A DNA stretch of 61,808 bases. Source: Oscillospiraceae bacterium (GTDB lineage Bacteria; Bacillota; Clostridia; Oscillospirales; Oscillospiraceae). Both the position numbers and the translations under genes were made by a program. This document shows positions 17,001 through 24,463 of this stretch, in pieces. The notes beneath the pieces were generated by a model that was not told where the DNA came from, made no database searches, and saw nothing but the letters and a program-made list of their open reading frames with translations. The stretch lies in contig JAFVWL010000110.1 of NCBI GenBank assembly GCA_017501695.1, forward strand, positions 1-61,808. Reading direction: 5' to 3'. The first letter of the stretch is position 1, and each line of letters starts with the position of its first letter.

Positions 17001-20000
17001 TGTGTACAAGTACACCATTGACGGCACCGTCCGGGACCAGGGCAGCTATACCTTTAAGACCGAGCAGTTGGACCGGCTGTTCAAAAACGGCGTTTATACC
17101 ATCACCCGTACCGCCGTCAACGAGGGCGAGGCCCGTATTGAGGAAATGGTGGCAGCCCTGAACAAGGCCGTGGGGGCCAGTGCCTCCAAGCCCGCCTTTG
17201 TGCTGACCAAGAGCAACGGCATCTATACCGGTCTGACCGCCAATATTTCCACCAGCGACTTTATGAACTTCGCTATGGGTCTGCTGAATTCCGGCTACAG
17301 CTATGTGGGCCTCAACGGCTCCGGCCTGGTGTACCTGAATGAATCCGGCTCCGTGGAGATCTCCGCACAGACCCTCATCGACGCGGTGCTGTGGGACAAT
17401 TCCTTCGGCAGCCAGACGCTGATCACCCTGGGCAATCAGGGCCGGGGCAAGCTGCTGACCACCTCCATGCAGCTTGGCAACAGCGCGTCGGACCTGCACT
17501 ATAACAATCTGGAATTCACCATCAACCTGACCGCCGTTCCCGGCAAGCTGGGAACCCTGTGCCGGGCCCTGGGAAAGATCGATCCCTATATGAACTTCCA
17601 GTCCCGGGACGGCATCATGACCGTGGGCCTGGACCTGCCGGAGAAGGCCTATGAGGCCTACCTGACTGCCCTGCTGGCCACGGGCAACCTGGACCGCTCC
17701 GATGTCAACGCCATCGACCAGCAGATCGCCTTCCGCTTCCTTTATGATTATGTGGAAGTGCTCATGGACTCCGAGGCCGATACCAAGACCTTTACCAACA
17801 CCCTGAAGAAGCTGGGCCATTCCCGGGACCTGACGGGCTTTGAGAATTACTACCAGTTCGTCAAGGAATTCCTGAACCATGAGGGCACTTCGGTGGACTT
17901 CGATCAGGAAGGCATGGTCATGTCCGTGGACTTTGAGGGCAAGCACTTCGTGGAGGAGCTGCTGATCCTGGCGGGCATCGACCCCGTGGCCCTGTCCGTG
18001 CAGCTTGGCATGATCAAGGAGTATAAGCCCGGCGGCACCTTCAAGGGCACCGCGGTGGCCCATCTGGACAACACCGAGGCCAAGTATCAGGCGGCGGTGC
18101 TGGACCTGAACGCCGCCAGCACTCTGAACAAGATCGACTACACCGACAACCTGCCCGCCCGGGTGGGCTCCATCGCCGGCGATGCCGTGGTGCTGCTGCT
18201 GAGCGATGTGACCGGGGACCTGAATTTCGGCGGCGGCACCGGCCGCACCGTGATCCTGGACCTGAACGGCATGACCCTGAAGGGCAATATCAACGCCTCC
18301 TGCAGCCTGATCATCACCGACTCCACCCTGGATACCGACGAGGGCGGCCGTGTCACGGGCACCGTGACCGGCAATGTGTCCGTAATGGGCGGCACCTTTG
18401 CCGCCGATGTGTCCGGCTTCCTGAAGGAGGGCTATGTTCAGGAGAACGGCGCGGTCCACAGCGTCCGCTATACCGTCGACACCGACGACACCGGCAGCGT
18501 CACCGTGTTCCTGATCCCCGATGCCGTTACGGGCTACCTGCCCGATGCCCAGGCTCTGGGTATGGACATCGCCCTGGATGTGGCCATGAACTACATTTCC
18601 TCCGCGTCTCTGTCCGTCAACGGCAAGCCGGTGTTCAGCGCCAATGCCTTGGATATGGAATCCCTGGTCCAGGGCAGCCGGGATGTGGCGACCCTGATCA
18701 ACAAGACCCTGGACTGCGTGTCCGCCGACGGCGTCTCCGGTTTCGTGAACCGGGTCATTTCCGACCTGCTGAACTTCACCGCCATTGAGAATGCCGCTGC
18801 CAACGGCGGTCCCATCGCCAGCTACAGCCTGCGGACCTCCCATTGGTCCATCTCCCTGGTCCATGTGAAGAATGAAACCGAGGATTACCTGGATCTGACC
18901 GTGGGCCCCGATACGGAGAACCACAAGGCCGCGACCCTGACCCTGACCTTCGCCCCCGGGGACCACAGCGGTGTCGCCGCTTTGGCCGGCGCCATGAAGA
19001 ACATCGTCAAAAAGTCCGTCATCACCGTGGCGCTGGACCGGCCGCAGTTCGACCGGTCCACCCGGACCCTGAAGGTCACCGGCTCCGCGGCCATGGATGT
19101 GGATGTGGACCTGACCACCAATGAAGAGTACATCACCGTTATGGCGGTGCTCATTGCCAGCGTCGCCGGAGAATCCACCCGGACGGCCCTGATCACCGCC
19201 CTGAATGAGGAAGATTTCAAGGGCCTGCAGGCTGCCTTCGACCAGGTGACTCTGGCGGAGCTGAACAGCGCCTTCCGGTCCCTGAAGCCGGATACGGACT
19301 TCGCCGCCATGGCCAAGGCCCTGGGCGTTGAGGCGGAGACCGCTGTGGCTGCCCGCCTGGAGGGGGTCTTCCACGGCTACCTGTGCGCCCTGGCCCGGTT
19401 CCTGCCGGTGGAGACCGATACCGCCGCCCTGAGCACCCTGAGCACCGGGGAGGGCTGGTACGAGTTCGACGAAAACCGCCTGCTCCAGGGCGGAACCCTG
19501 GGCGGGGATGTGTACAACGCCCACTGTGTCCTGACCACCGGAGATGTGGCTCTGAGCCTGCGGATCCTGAATCCCAGCGCCGATTTCAAGGGTGCCATCG
19601 AGGTCCAGGATGCCAACGGCAACACCCTGATCCGCACCAACAATTTTGAAAAGGCCTGGGAGGTGCTGGTTTCCCAGTTGGGCACCGGCATTATCCTCCA
19701 CAAGGAGGTCACCCTGGTTTCCGGCGCCTATACCCTGCCTCAGAGCATCCTGGTGGTGAACCCGGAGAAGCTGACCATGGAGGACGCTTACTTCTTCATC
19801 GCCGATGCCCAGCATCAGCTCAGCACCTCCGCCGATGTGCTGAAGGTGGGCTCCACGGTGCCCAATTTCACCGCCGCCTACAACGGCGCGGCCTACGCGC
19901 TGACGGCCATCACCGTCACCACCGCCCGGCCCGATGTGGCCCTGAGCTGGATCGAGGACCAGCACCTGTTCCTGGATCTGCATCCTATGAACGGCCTGTC

Positions 20001-20430
20001 CCTGAACGGCCTGTCCCAGGCTATGACCCTGACCGGAGGCCAGACGGACTCCGTCCGGCTGACCATCGCCGGCAACGACGGCACCGGCCTGGTGAAGACC
20101 GCGGACAAGATCACCGTGGAGTTTGTCCACGGCTCCCATGTGGTGGCGACAGCCAACTACACGGTCATCGTGGTGGGCGATACCAACCTGGACGGTGTGA
20201 TCCAGGCCGGTGACGCCATCGTGATGATGAACATTTACAACGGCGTGACCTATTCCACCGACGGCGAAGCCCGGCTGCTGGCCGCCGACGCGGCCCGCAA
20301 CGGCATCGTCCAGGCCGGTGACGCCACCCGGATCATGACCAAGTGGTTCCTGCTGGCCGAGTCCGGGGATCCGGAGGAAGCCTGGGCCAAGTGGCTGGAA
20401 ATGGTCGACGAAATCCATGAAAACCAGTAA
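14086..20430 (+). CDS. Giant surface protein with C-terminal dockerin
   Basis: A 2114-residue secreted protein paralogous to the previous one through most of its length (for example both contain GDGxxxDAxNLELRAYF and KAYEAYLTALLATGNLD-type blocks), with a signal peptide at 1-36. The end differs: instead of CxxC repeats it carries a beta-sandwich-like region (about 1940-2025) and then a type I dockerin. The first calcium loop runs D2032-x-N2034-x-D2036-G...D2043, the second, degenerate loop D2068-x-A-x-N2072-G...D2079. Dockerins bind cohesin domains, and the very next gene encodes a cohesin-like membrane protein, so this protein is probably held on the cell surface non-covalently. It starts at an ATG with AGGAGGG and heads an operon continuing to 24156. 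The ligand of the large body is unknown. Confidence 0.8.
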   Translation: MNIRKSLPLRGIALVLALILLISNGTVGLITPVFAVTNERVTVTDGDLVAENYDMPESQKSLLKSGLLSGSSYSFNKPNDPENLISVNIAAKTIEAKEFNGGSGYIWKPVSADLIDPDGKVVESGISLTSGTGTYTYTGDAFSLEVEYALTISVSAQKQSALLDAAYVLKQGVANLDTISGQQGNLYVLEKAMPELVKFADEGIVTSIASFGFSTDCKNAVYWLDNQMTANGGKLSLSILAAEYDNGSKTEFLLNKGTKMRSEVSAFVERMTILNEALTTMASNMEIFIKNGWLPKETGEQLKTLAGIAGNLESTLAPVAAEPWDSATTGLLAENASYVSLDQYVANLGDGLTRASDVTIREGLRTTVTLVRNTSMVDVTIAVNVHYYNDLGALTQASRNTVRKMAGGTSIDSVRAAARTLEAELEALDIDLSCYNAALDTNIGSAVDGQNPNQYYTLTYTPKNHTVTFAYDGNIQKTYQYGQWIVLPSHPDPAMSYDYFIGGVTYRQGDVYIVRGSVTIDRAVGKAYTVTDLYSVVAGNFGNSVTQGILGSGALKNNEIIHVRKPDHTDAEALLTLSQGTLTVESAYPSDYAGLNWTPYSYGANGTENRFSGYTVAWSENAVKVRYILNLTNHSVSEVQQILDLAVTLKQEAQGQKEVLDRLASYHTTMGQLDKVKLGVLSGVIDVTDFTPGDGNENDAKNLELRAYFKSVVGSIIANSLDSNNQLKIYNILGAYLDSNSGGLLYYYQNSDTVLAEIDALSGYLSDLLADDEKKAALEVMVGSAGYPEYAEKIAGLEQIMAEVRAALTAPNAAIDVRSENLNRLVEALESSGQVVNETAGTAWIMSDSITALDESRVMVQIIVNAGGTTGTFTTPDYDYGTVLTQAAVDSLMAQVKTFVDTTLGTKVVYYDLSVQGPDLNALVGTSLKETVNVYHTYAPKVYTVKIQGEADQTITVQNLTILLPSHTTPGYVYKYTIDGTVRDQGSYTFKTEQLDRLFKNGVYTITRTAVNEGEARIEEMVAALNKAVGASASKPAFVLTKSNGIYTGLTANISTSDFMNFAMGLLNSGYSYVGLNGSGLVYLNESGSVEISAQTLIDAVLWDNSFGSQTLITLGNQGRGKLLTTSMQLGNSASDLHYNNLEFTINLTAVPGKLGTLCRALGKIDPYMNFQSRDGIMTVGLDLPEKAYEAYLTALLATGNLDRSDVNAIDQQIAFRFLYDYVEVLMDSEADTKTFTNTLKKLGHSRDLTGFENYYQFVKEFLNHEGTSVDFDQEGMVMSVDFEGKHFVEELLILAGIDPVALSVQLGMIKEYKPGGTFKGTAVAHLDNTEAKYQAAVLDLNAASTLNKIDYTDNLPARVGSIAGDAVVLLLSDVTGDLNFGGGTGRTVILDLNGMTLKGNINASCSLIITDSTLDTDEGGRVTGTVTGNVSVMGGTFAADVSGFLKEGYVQENGAVHSVRYTVDTDDTGSVTVFLIPDAVTGYLPDAQALGMDIALDVAMNYISSASLSVNGKPVFSANALDMESLVQGSRDVATLINKTLDCVSADGVSGFVNRVISDLLNFTAIENAAANGGPIASYSLRTSHWSISLVHVKNETEDYLDLTVGPDTENHKAATLTLTFAPGDHSGVAALAGAMKNIVKKSVITVALDRPQFDRSTRTLKVTGSAAMDVDVDLTTNEEYITVMAVLIASVAGESTRTALITALNEEDFKGLQAAFDQVTLAELNSAFRSLKPDTDFAAMAKALGVEAETAVAARLEGVFHGYLCALARFLPVETDTAALSTLSTGEGWYEFDENRLLQGGTLGGDVYNAHCVLTTGDVALSLRILNPSADFKGAIEVQDANGNTLIRTNNFEKAWEVLVSQLGTGIILHKEVTLVSGAYTLPQSILVVNPEKLTMEDAYFFIADAQHQLSTSADVLKVGSTVPNFTAAYNGAAYALTAITVTTARPDVALSWIEDQHLFLDLHPMNGLSLNGLSQAMTLTGGQTDSVRLTIAGNDGTGLVKTADKITVEFVHGSHVVATANYTVIVVGDTNLDGVIQAGDAIVMMNIYNGVTYSTDGEARLLAADAARNGIVQAGDATRIMTKWFLLAESGDPEEAWAKWLEMVDEIHENQ

Positions 20431-20442
20431 GGAGGAAAAACT

Positions 20443-21561
20443 GTGAGACAATTCAAAAAGACCGCAGCGCTTCTGCTGGTATTGATCCTGGTATTTGCCG
20501 CCGTGCCCACGGCATCCGCCGCGGGCAACACCGTCACCGCCGCCCCCGGCCGGGTGGTGGAGCTGAAATTCACCTATTCCCAGGTCTACGGCGTGGACGG
20601 CACCTTCGAACTCAGCGACCCCAACAACCTGGTGGAAAGCTGGTACGTCAAGGGCTTCACCGGTGCCGCCGGTGAGGTCACCAAGGGCGCGGCCTTCCTG
20701 TATTCCACGGACTCCCGGCCCCACGATATCGTCATCACCTTCGTGGTGGTCCTGCGGGAGGGCGATGCCAATACCGGCACCGTCACCCTGAAATTCGAAC
20801 ACGCCACCGTCACCGATGCCATGGGCAACATGACCGGCTACACCACGGACAACGCCACCGTGAAGGTCCGGGTGGGCGGCGGCGGAGGCGGCGGCACCGA
20901 GAATCCCGATGACCCCACGGAGCCCTCCCGGCCCGACGGCCTGGATTTCTCCATGCTGGAGCGGCAGATCGCCCTGGCCAACGGCCTGAATCAGGCGGAC
21001 TATACCAAGTCCTCCTGGGAGATCCTGTCCGCGGCTCTGGCCTACGCCATGGAAGCTTTGGAAAGCACCGACCAGGCGGTCATCGATGAGGCGGCGGATC
21101 TGCTGAAGGACGCCATCGCCGCCCTGGTCCGCATGGACTACACCGCCCTGAAGGATGCCCTGGAAGCCGTGTCCGAATGGATGGACACCGAGGACCTGTC
21201 GGACCTGTGGGTCCGGCTGGTGGAAGCCGTGAACCGGGGCAACAGCCTGCTGACCAGCGGCGACCAGGACGCGGTGAATTCCACCACCGCGGAGCTTCTG
21301 AGCCTGCTGCGGGAGCTGAAGGCTAAGATGGATGACCTGAACACCCCTGAGCAGGTGATCCAGGAGGTGGAGGTCGTGGTGCCTCCCTCCGACGAATTCT
21401 GTAACATTCCCCTGCACCAGGTCTGGCCTGTGCTGTTCTTCGTGAGCCTGGCACTGAACCTGGTCCTGGCCGCGGTGATCGTGATCTATGTCGCCCGGAA
21501 GCGGAAGAACCAGAAGGACGATACCCCTCTGGTGGATTACGACATCGACGACGACTTCTGA
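20443..21561 (+). CDS. Membrane-anchored cohesin-like protein with FIVAR domain
   Basis: A 372-residue protein starting at GTG, with GGAGG only 12 bases after the preceding stop. A signal peptide (1-25, ending ASAA) leads into a domain of about 120 residues (about 25-145) that follows the cohesin pattern: TVTAAPGRVVELKFTYS strand, LSDPNNL in place of the usual YDPNxL, and TGTVTLKFEHATVTDAMGN towards its end. After a glycine run and a DPTEP linker comes a helical FIVAR-like segment (about 178-290, LKDAIAALVRMDYTALKDAL). One membrane helix (about 325-350) and a short acidic cytosolic tail finish the protein. Its position directly after a dockerin gene makes a cohesin-dockerin pair likely. The cohesin call is by pattern only. 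Confidence 0.65.
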   Translation: MRQFKKTAALLLVLILVFAAVPTASAAGNTVTAAPGRVVELKFTYSQVYGVDGTFELSDPNNLVESWYVKGFTGAAGEVTKGAAFLYSTDSRPHDIVITFVVVLREGDANTGTVTLKFEHATVTDAMGNMTGYTTDNATVKVRVGGGGGGGTENPDDPTEPSRPDGLDFSMLERQIALANGLNQADYTKSSWEILSAALAYAMEALESTDQAVIDEAADLLKDAIAALVRMDYTALKDALEAVSEWMDTEDLSDLWVRLVEAVNRGNSLLTSGDQDAVNSTTAELLSLLRELKAKMDDLNTPEQVIQEVEVVVPPSDEFCNIPLHQVWPVLFFVSLALNLVLAAVIVIYVARKRKNQKDDTPLVDYDIDDDF

Positions 21562-21579
21562 TGAAAGAGGAGGGCAAGC

Positions 21580-23043
21580 ATGGCAGATAATCTGAATTGG
21601 AAGCGTAAAGAATACGAAACCTGGGACGAGGCCTTCCGGGGCCTGGCTCCCGTGATCCGGCAGCAGTCCGTCCGTGTGGCGGCCTATACCCAGGCCCTCT
21701 TCGTCCAGGCCTGCGCCGGCTCCTTCGGCACCAAGACCAACGAGGGTGCCGAGCGGATGCAGGGCAAATACGCGGACCTGGCCTACAAGTGCGGTATGTA
21801 CCACCAGCTTGGCAAGGCCCTGGTGCCCCCGGAGTACCAGCTCTGGGCCAGCGACTTCACCGAGGAGGAGCAGGCGGTGTACCGCAAGTACACCACCGAC
21901 GGCCGCCTGCTGGTGGCCACCCTGCAGGAGCGGGGCGTCCGGGCCAAGGAGAAGCGCAAGGGCGAAATGATCGAGATGCCCACGGAAAACATCCCCTGGC
22001 TCATGATCCGGGAGAGCTGTGAGCAGCATATGGAGCGCTGGGACGGCAGCGGTTATCCCGCCGGCCGCCGGGGCAATGCCATCAGCCCCATCGCCCAGCT
22101 TGTGGGCCTGGCCAAGGAGCTGGACCGGCTCTCCGCCGAGACCAAATCCGAAAATCCCTTTGACGAAGCCCTGCAGACCATCTTCAGCCAGGAGGGGACC
22201 CTGTGGTCTCCGGAGCTGATGGAGGTCCTGAAGGGTGCCCGGAGCAAGTGCCGGGCGGTATACAACAAGTACATCTACTACACCATGACCCTGCCCAAGA
22301 CCGTCCCACTTGTGGAAAAGCGGAAGGACCGGCCCATGGGCCTGGCTTACCGCCCCATGGTGGCGGATCCCGAGGGCACCGTCGTGGCCTACGAGGCCAT
22401 TCCCTGGTTCGGCGGCATTGCCGACCGGCCCGGTGAGACGGAGGGCGCCGCGGAAGTGGCGGATATGCTGGAGCGGAAGGATCTGCTGGTGGATGTGTCC
22501 TTCTACTTCCTCTATGAGGCCGCTGACGCCCTTCTGCGAATCGAAAACTGCAAGCTGGAGGTGCGGCATATCCTGCTGCAAATGATGCCCCAGTTCTATC
22601 TCCAGGGCACACAGCTCCAGCGGTTCAATCAGCTCTTCAAGGACCAGCCCATCGACCGGAACAAGCTGCTGCTGACCATCCCGGAGGACACCGTCCTCCA
22701 GGCCAACAAGGCCACCACGGAGATTATCGAGCGGTACCTGCGCAACGGCATCCGGCTGATGGTGGACAATTACCATCCGGACAAGCTACCGGCGGACAAG
22801 CTGAAGGCCATGGGCTTCCTGTACCTGCGGCTGGCGCCGGAGCTGCACCTGAAGCAGGAGACGGCCAGCGCCATCACTGCCCTGCGGCAGGCGGGCTTCA
22901 CCGTCCTGGGCGGCGGAGCGGACAGCCACGATGCCCTGGCCTGGCTGACGGCCTGCGGCGTGGATTGCGCCAGCGGCACCATCACGGGCCTGACCGTCAG
23001 CGAGGATGAGCTGATCCGGGACTCCCTGGCCAGAGAGAAATAA
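21580..23043 (+). CDS. Degenerate HD-GYP plus EAL-like protein, probable c-di-nucleotide receptor
   Basis: A 487-residue cytosolic protein. The first half resembles an HD-GYP phosphodiesterase: H150-MERWDGSGYP with G158-Y159-P160 followed by AISPIAQLVGLAKELDRL. The usual HD pair, however, reads H75-Q76-x-G-K, so a metal-binding aspartate is lost. The second half has the outline of an EAL domain: YRPMV...VVAYE272-A-I, LLLTIPED, then GIRLMVD396-N397 where active EALs have DD. The lysine and the later AEGVE and QG motifs are replaced (LYLRLAP, GGGADSHD, ASGTITG). Both enzymes therefore look inactive, and such proteins often act as c-di-GMP binders. It sits 18 bases after the cohesin gene and 3 bases before the next, so it is co-expressed with surface proteins and may gate their export or assembly. 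Confidence 0.7.
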   Translation: MADNLNWKRKEYETWDEAFRGLAPVIRQQSVRVAAYTQALFVQACAGSFGTKTNEGAERMQGKYADLAYKCGMYHQLGKALVPPEYQLWASDFTEEEQAVYRKYTTDGRLLVATLQERGVRAKEKRKGEMIEMPTENIPWLMIRESCEQHMERWDGSGYPAGRRGNAISPIAQLVGLAKELDRLSAETKSENPFDEALQTIFSQEGTLWSPELMEVLKGARSKCRAVYNKYIYYTMTLPKTVPLVEKRKDRPMGLAYRPMVADPEGTVVAYEAIPWFGGIADRPGETEGAAEVADMLERKDLLVDVSFYFLYEAADALLRIENCKLEVRHILLQMMPQFYLQGTQLQRFNQLFKDQPIDRNKLLLTIPEDTVLQANKATTEIIERYLRNGIRLMVDNYHPDKLPADKLKAMGFLYLRLAPELHLKQETASAITALRQAGFTVLGGGADSHDALAWLTACGVDCASGTITGLTVSEDELIRDSLAREK

Positions 23044-23046
23044 GCC

Positions 23047-24156
23047 ATGGCCAAGGAACAGAAACTGGAACTGCTGCTGATCGCGGCGGATAACCCCATC
23101 GGCAAGAAGCAGCGCCGGCCTATTTTCCGGCGGAAGCGGGCGGGCGAGGTCCTGACCCGGGAGCAGGTGGCCGCCATCAAGGCCGGCCGGAAGATCCTGC
23201 GCAAGCAGATGAAGGAACAGGGCCTGAAGGAAAAGTCGGACTTCGAGCTGACGGCCACCAACATGGGCCTGTACTTCGACAAGGGCAGGTTCCTGCTGTG
23301 GCTGCGGTGGTTCTTCCACGGACGGGGCCTGTGGGCCCTGCTGGGTGCCCTGGCAGCCCTGCTGGCCACCCTGTTCACCTACTCCACCGTGACCCAGATG
23401 CGGGGCCACTTCACCATCAACATGACCGATGCCATGTTCCGGGAGGGCTTCATCCTTTCCGAGACCGTGGGCTTCGAGAATCCGGTGACCTACCTGTTCT
23501 GTACGCCGGCGGAAAATGTGCCCTGCGTGTCCATTTCCCACCTGCCCGACGATCTGGACACCATCGACGGCCAGCACAACGCCGATTATTTTGCCTACAC
23601 CTTCTACTGCCGGAACGAGGGCCAGTCCACTGTGGACTACGAGTGGTACATGAACCTGAATTCCGAGAGCCTGAGCCTGTCGGACGCGGTGTGGGTCATG
23701 ATCTTCGAGGACGGAGAAATGACCTTCCACGCCAAGGCAAACGGGGAGACCGGCGAAGCCGAGGCCCTGCCTGCCTATGACGACAACAGCCGGGGCTATA
23801 TCGACCGGCCCATGGGCCAGTTCGCCAAGCTTCCGGAGGAGCAGTACGAGACCATCGCCCAGACCGAGCGCTACACCTACGAGCGGGTGATCCCCATTCC
23901 CTTCCTGTCGGACCTGACGGTGGCGGGAGGAAGCCAGCTTTCCGTAGCCCCGGGAGATACCCACAAGTACACCGTGGTGATCTGGCTGGAGGGCGACGAC
24001 CCGGACTGCACCAACGAGAAGATCGGCGGCCATGTGGGCATGGACTTCCTGATCCAGCTTGTGGGCGAGAACGCCCAGGAGGAGCAGGATTGGTGGGAGT
24101 CTCTGTGGGACGGCCTGACCTTCTGGGATAACCCCACCCCCACGGATCCCGAATAA
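23047..24156 (+). CDS. Single-pass membrane protein of the WLEGxDxDC family
   Basis: A 369-residue protein whose ATG follows the preceding stop by 3 bases. A long basic cytosolic N-terminus (about 1-95) precedes one membrane helix (about 95-118, ALLGALAALLATLFTYS). The extracellular part begins QMRGHFTINM and is beta-rich with Tyr, Trp and acidic residues. Near residue 310 it carries IWLEGDDPDCTN, a signature found also in two SipW-type proteins encoded at 27108 and 33273, so it belongs to the same extracellular family although its own membrane segment lacks the YAWF motif. It ends the operon that starts at 14086. The function is unknown. It is possibly a membrane base or retention subunit for the fibre-like proteins. 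Confidence 0.65.
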   Translation: MAKEQKLELLLIAADNPIGKKQRRPIFRRKRAGEVLTREQVAAIKAGRKILRKQMKEQGLKEKSDFELTATNMGLYFDKGRFLLWLRWFFHGRGLWALLGALAALLATLFTYSTVTQMRGHFTINMTDAMFREGFILSETVGFENPVTYLFCTPAENVPCVSISHLPDDLDTIDGQHNADYFAYTFYCRNEGQSTVDYEWYMNLNSESLSLSDAVWVMIFEDGEMTFHAKANGETGEAEALPAYDDNSRGYIDRPMGQFAKLPEEQYETIAQTERYTYERVIPIPFLSDLTVAGGSQLSVAPGDTHKYTVVIWLEGDDPDCTNEKIGGHVGMDFLIQLVGENAQEEQDWWESLWDGLTFWDNPTPTDPE

Positions 24157-24463
24157 ACCACTGTGCATAGGGGCGACCTGTGGTTGCCCGCCCGGCGGCG
24201 AAGCCGCCTCGCCCCCCGCATTTATGAGGGGGGTGGCCCCGCAGGGGCCGGGGGAGTCAGTAATTCGTTCTCCCCCCAGTCAAAAATCAGCCTTCGTCTG
24301 ATTTTTGCCAGCCCCCTCTTGAAAGCGGGGGCCAAGGGCACCTGCGGTGCCAGAAAATCATATGTCCTCCGTGACCGGGTCGCACTCCACCCGGAAGCGG
24401 GCTACATAGCTCCGGCGGGAGATAAAACGCGCAAATCTATTTCGAAAGGAAAGAAAAAAGACA
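24157..24463 (+). other. Gene-free stretch with hairpins and dispersed repeats
   Basis: It begins with a copy of the TAGGGGCGACC repeat, then GC-rich palindromes, and a 10-bp stem at 24281-24307 (CAAAAATCAG / CTGATTTTTG) that could terminate the preceding operon. No clear promoter was found, though the next gene has a good AAAGGA site. No open frame is credible. Confidence 0.5.

Noticed and set aside
16315..22776. Minus-strand open frame spanning three plus-strand genes
   Set aside because: It crosses gene boundaries of well-supported genes and reads as Gly/His/Gln-rich noise, typical of antisense frames in GC-rich DNA.
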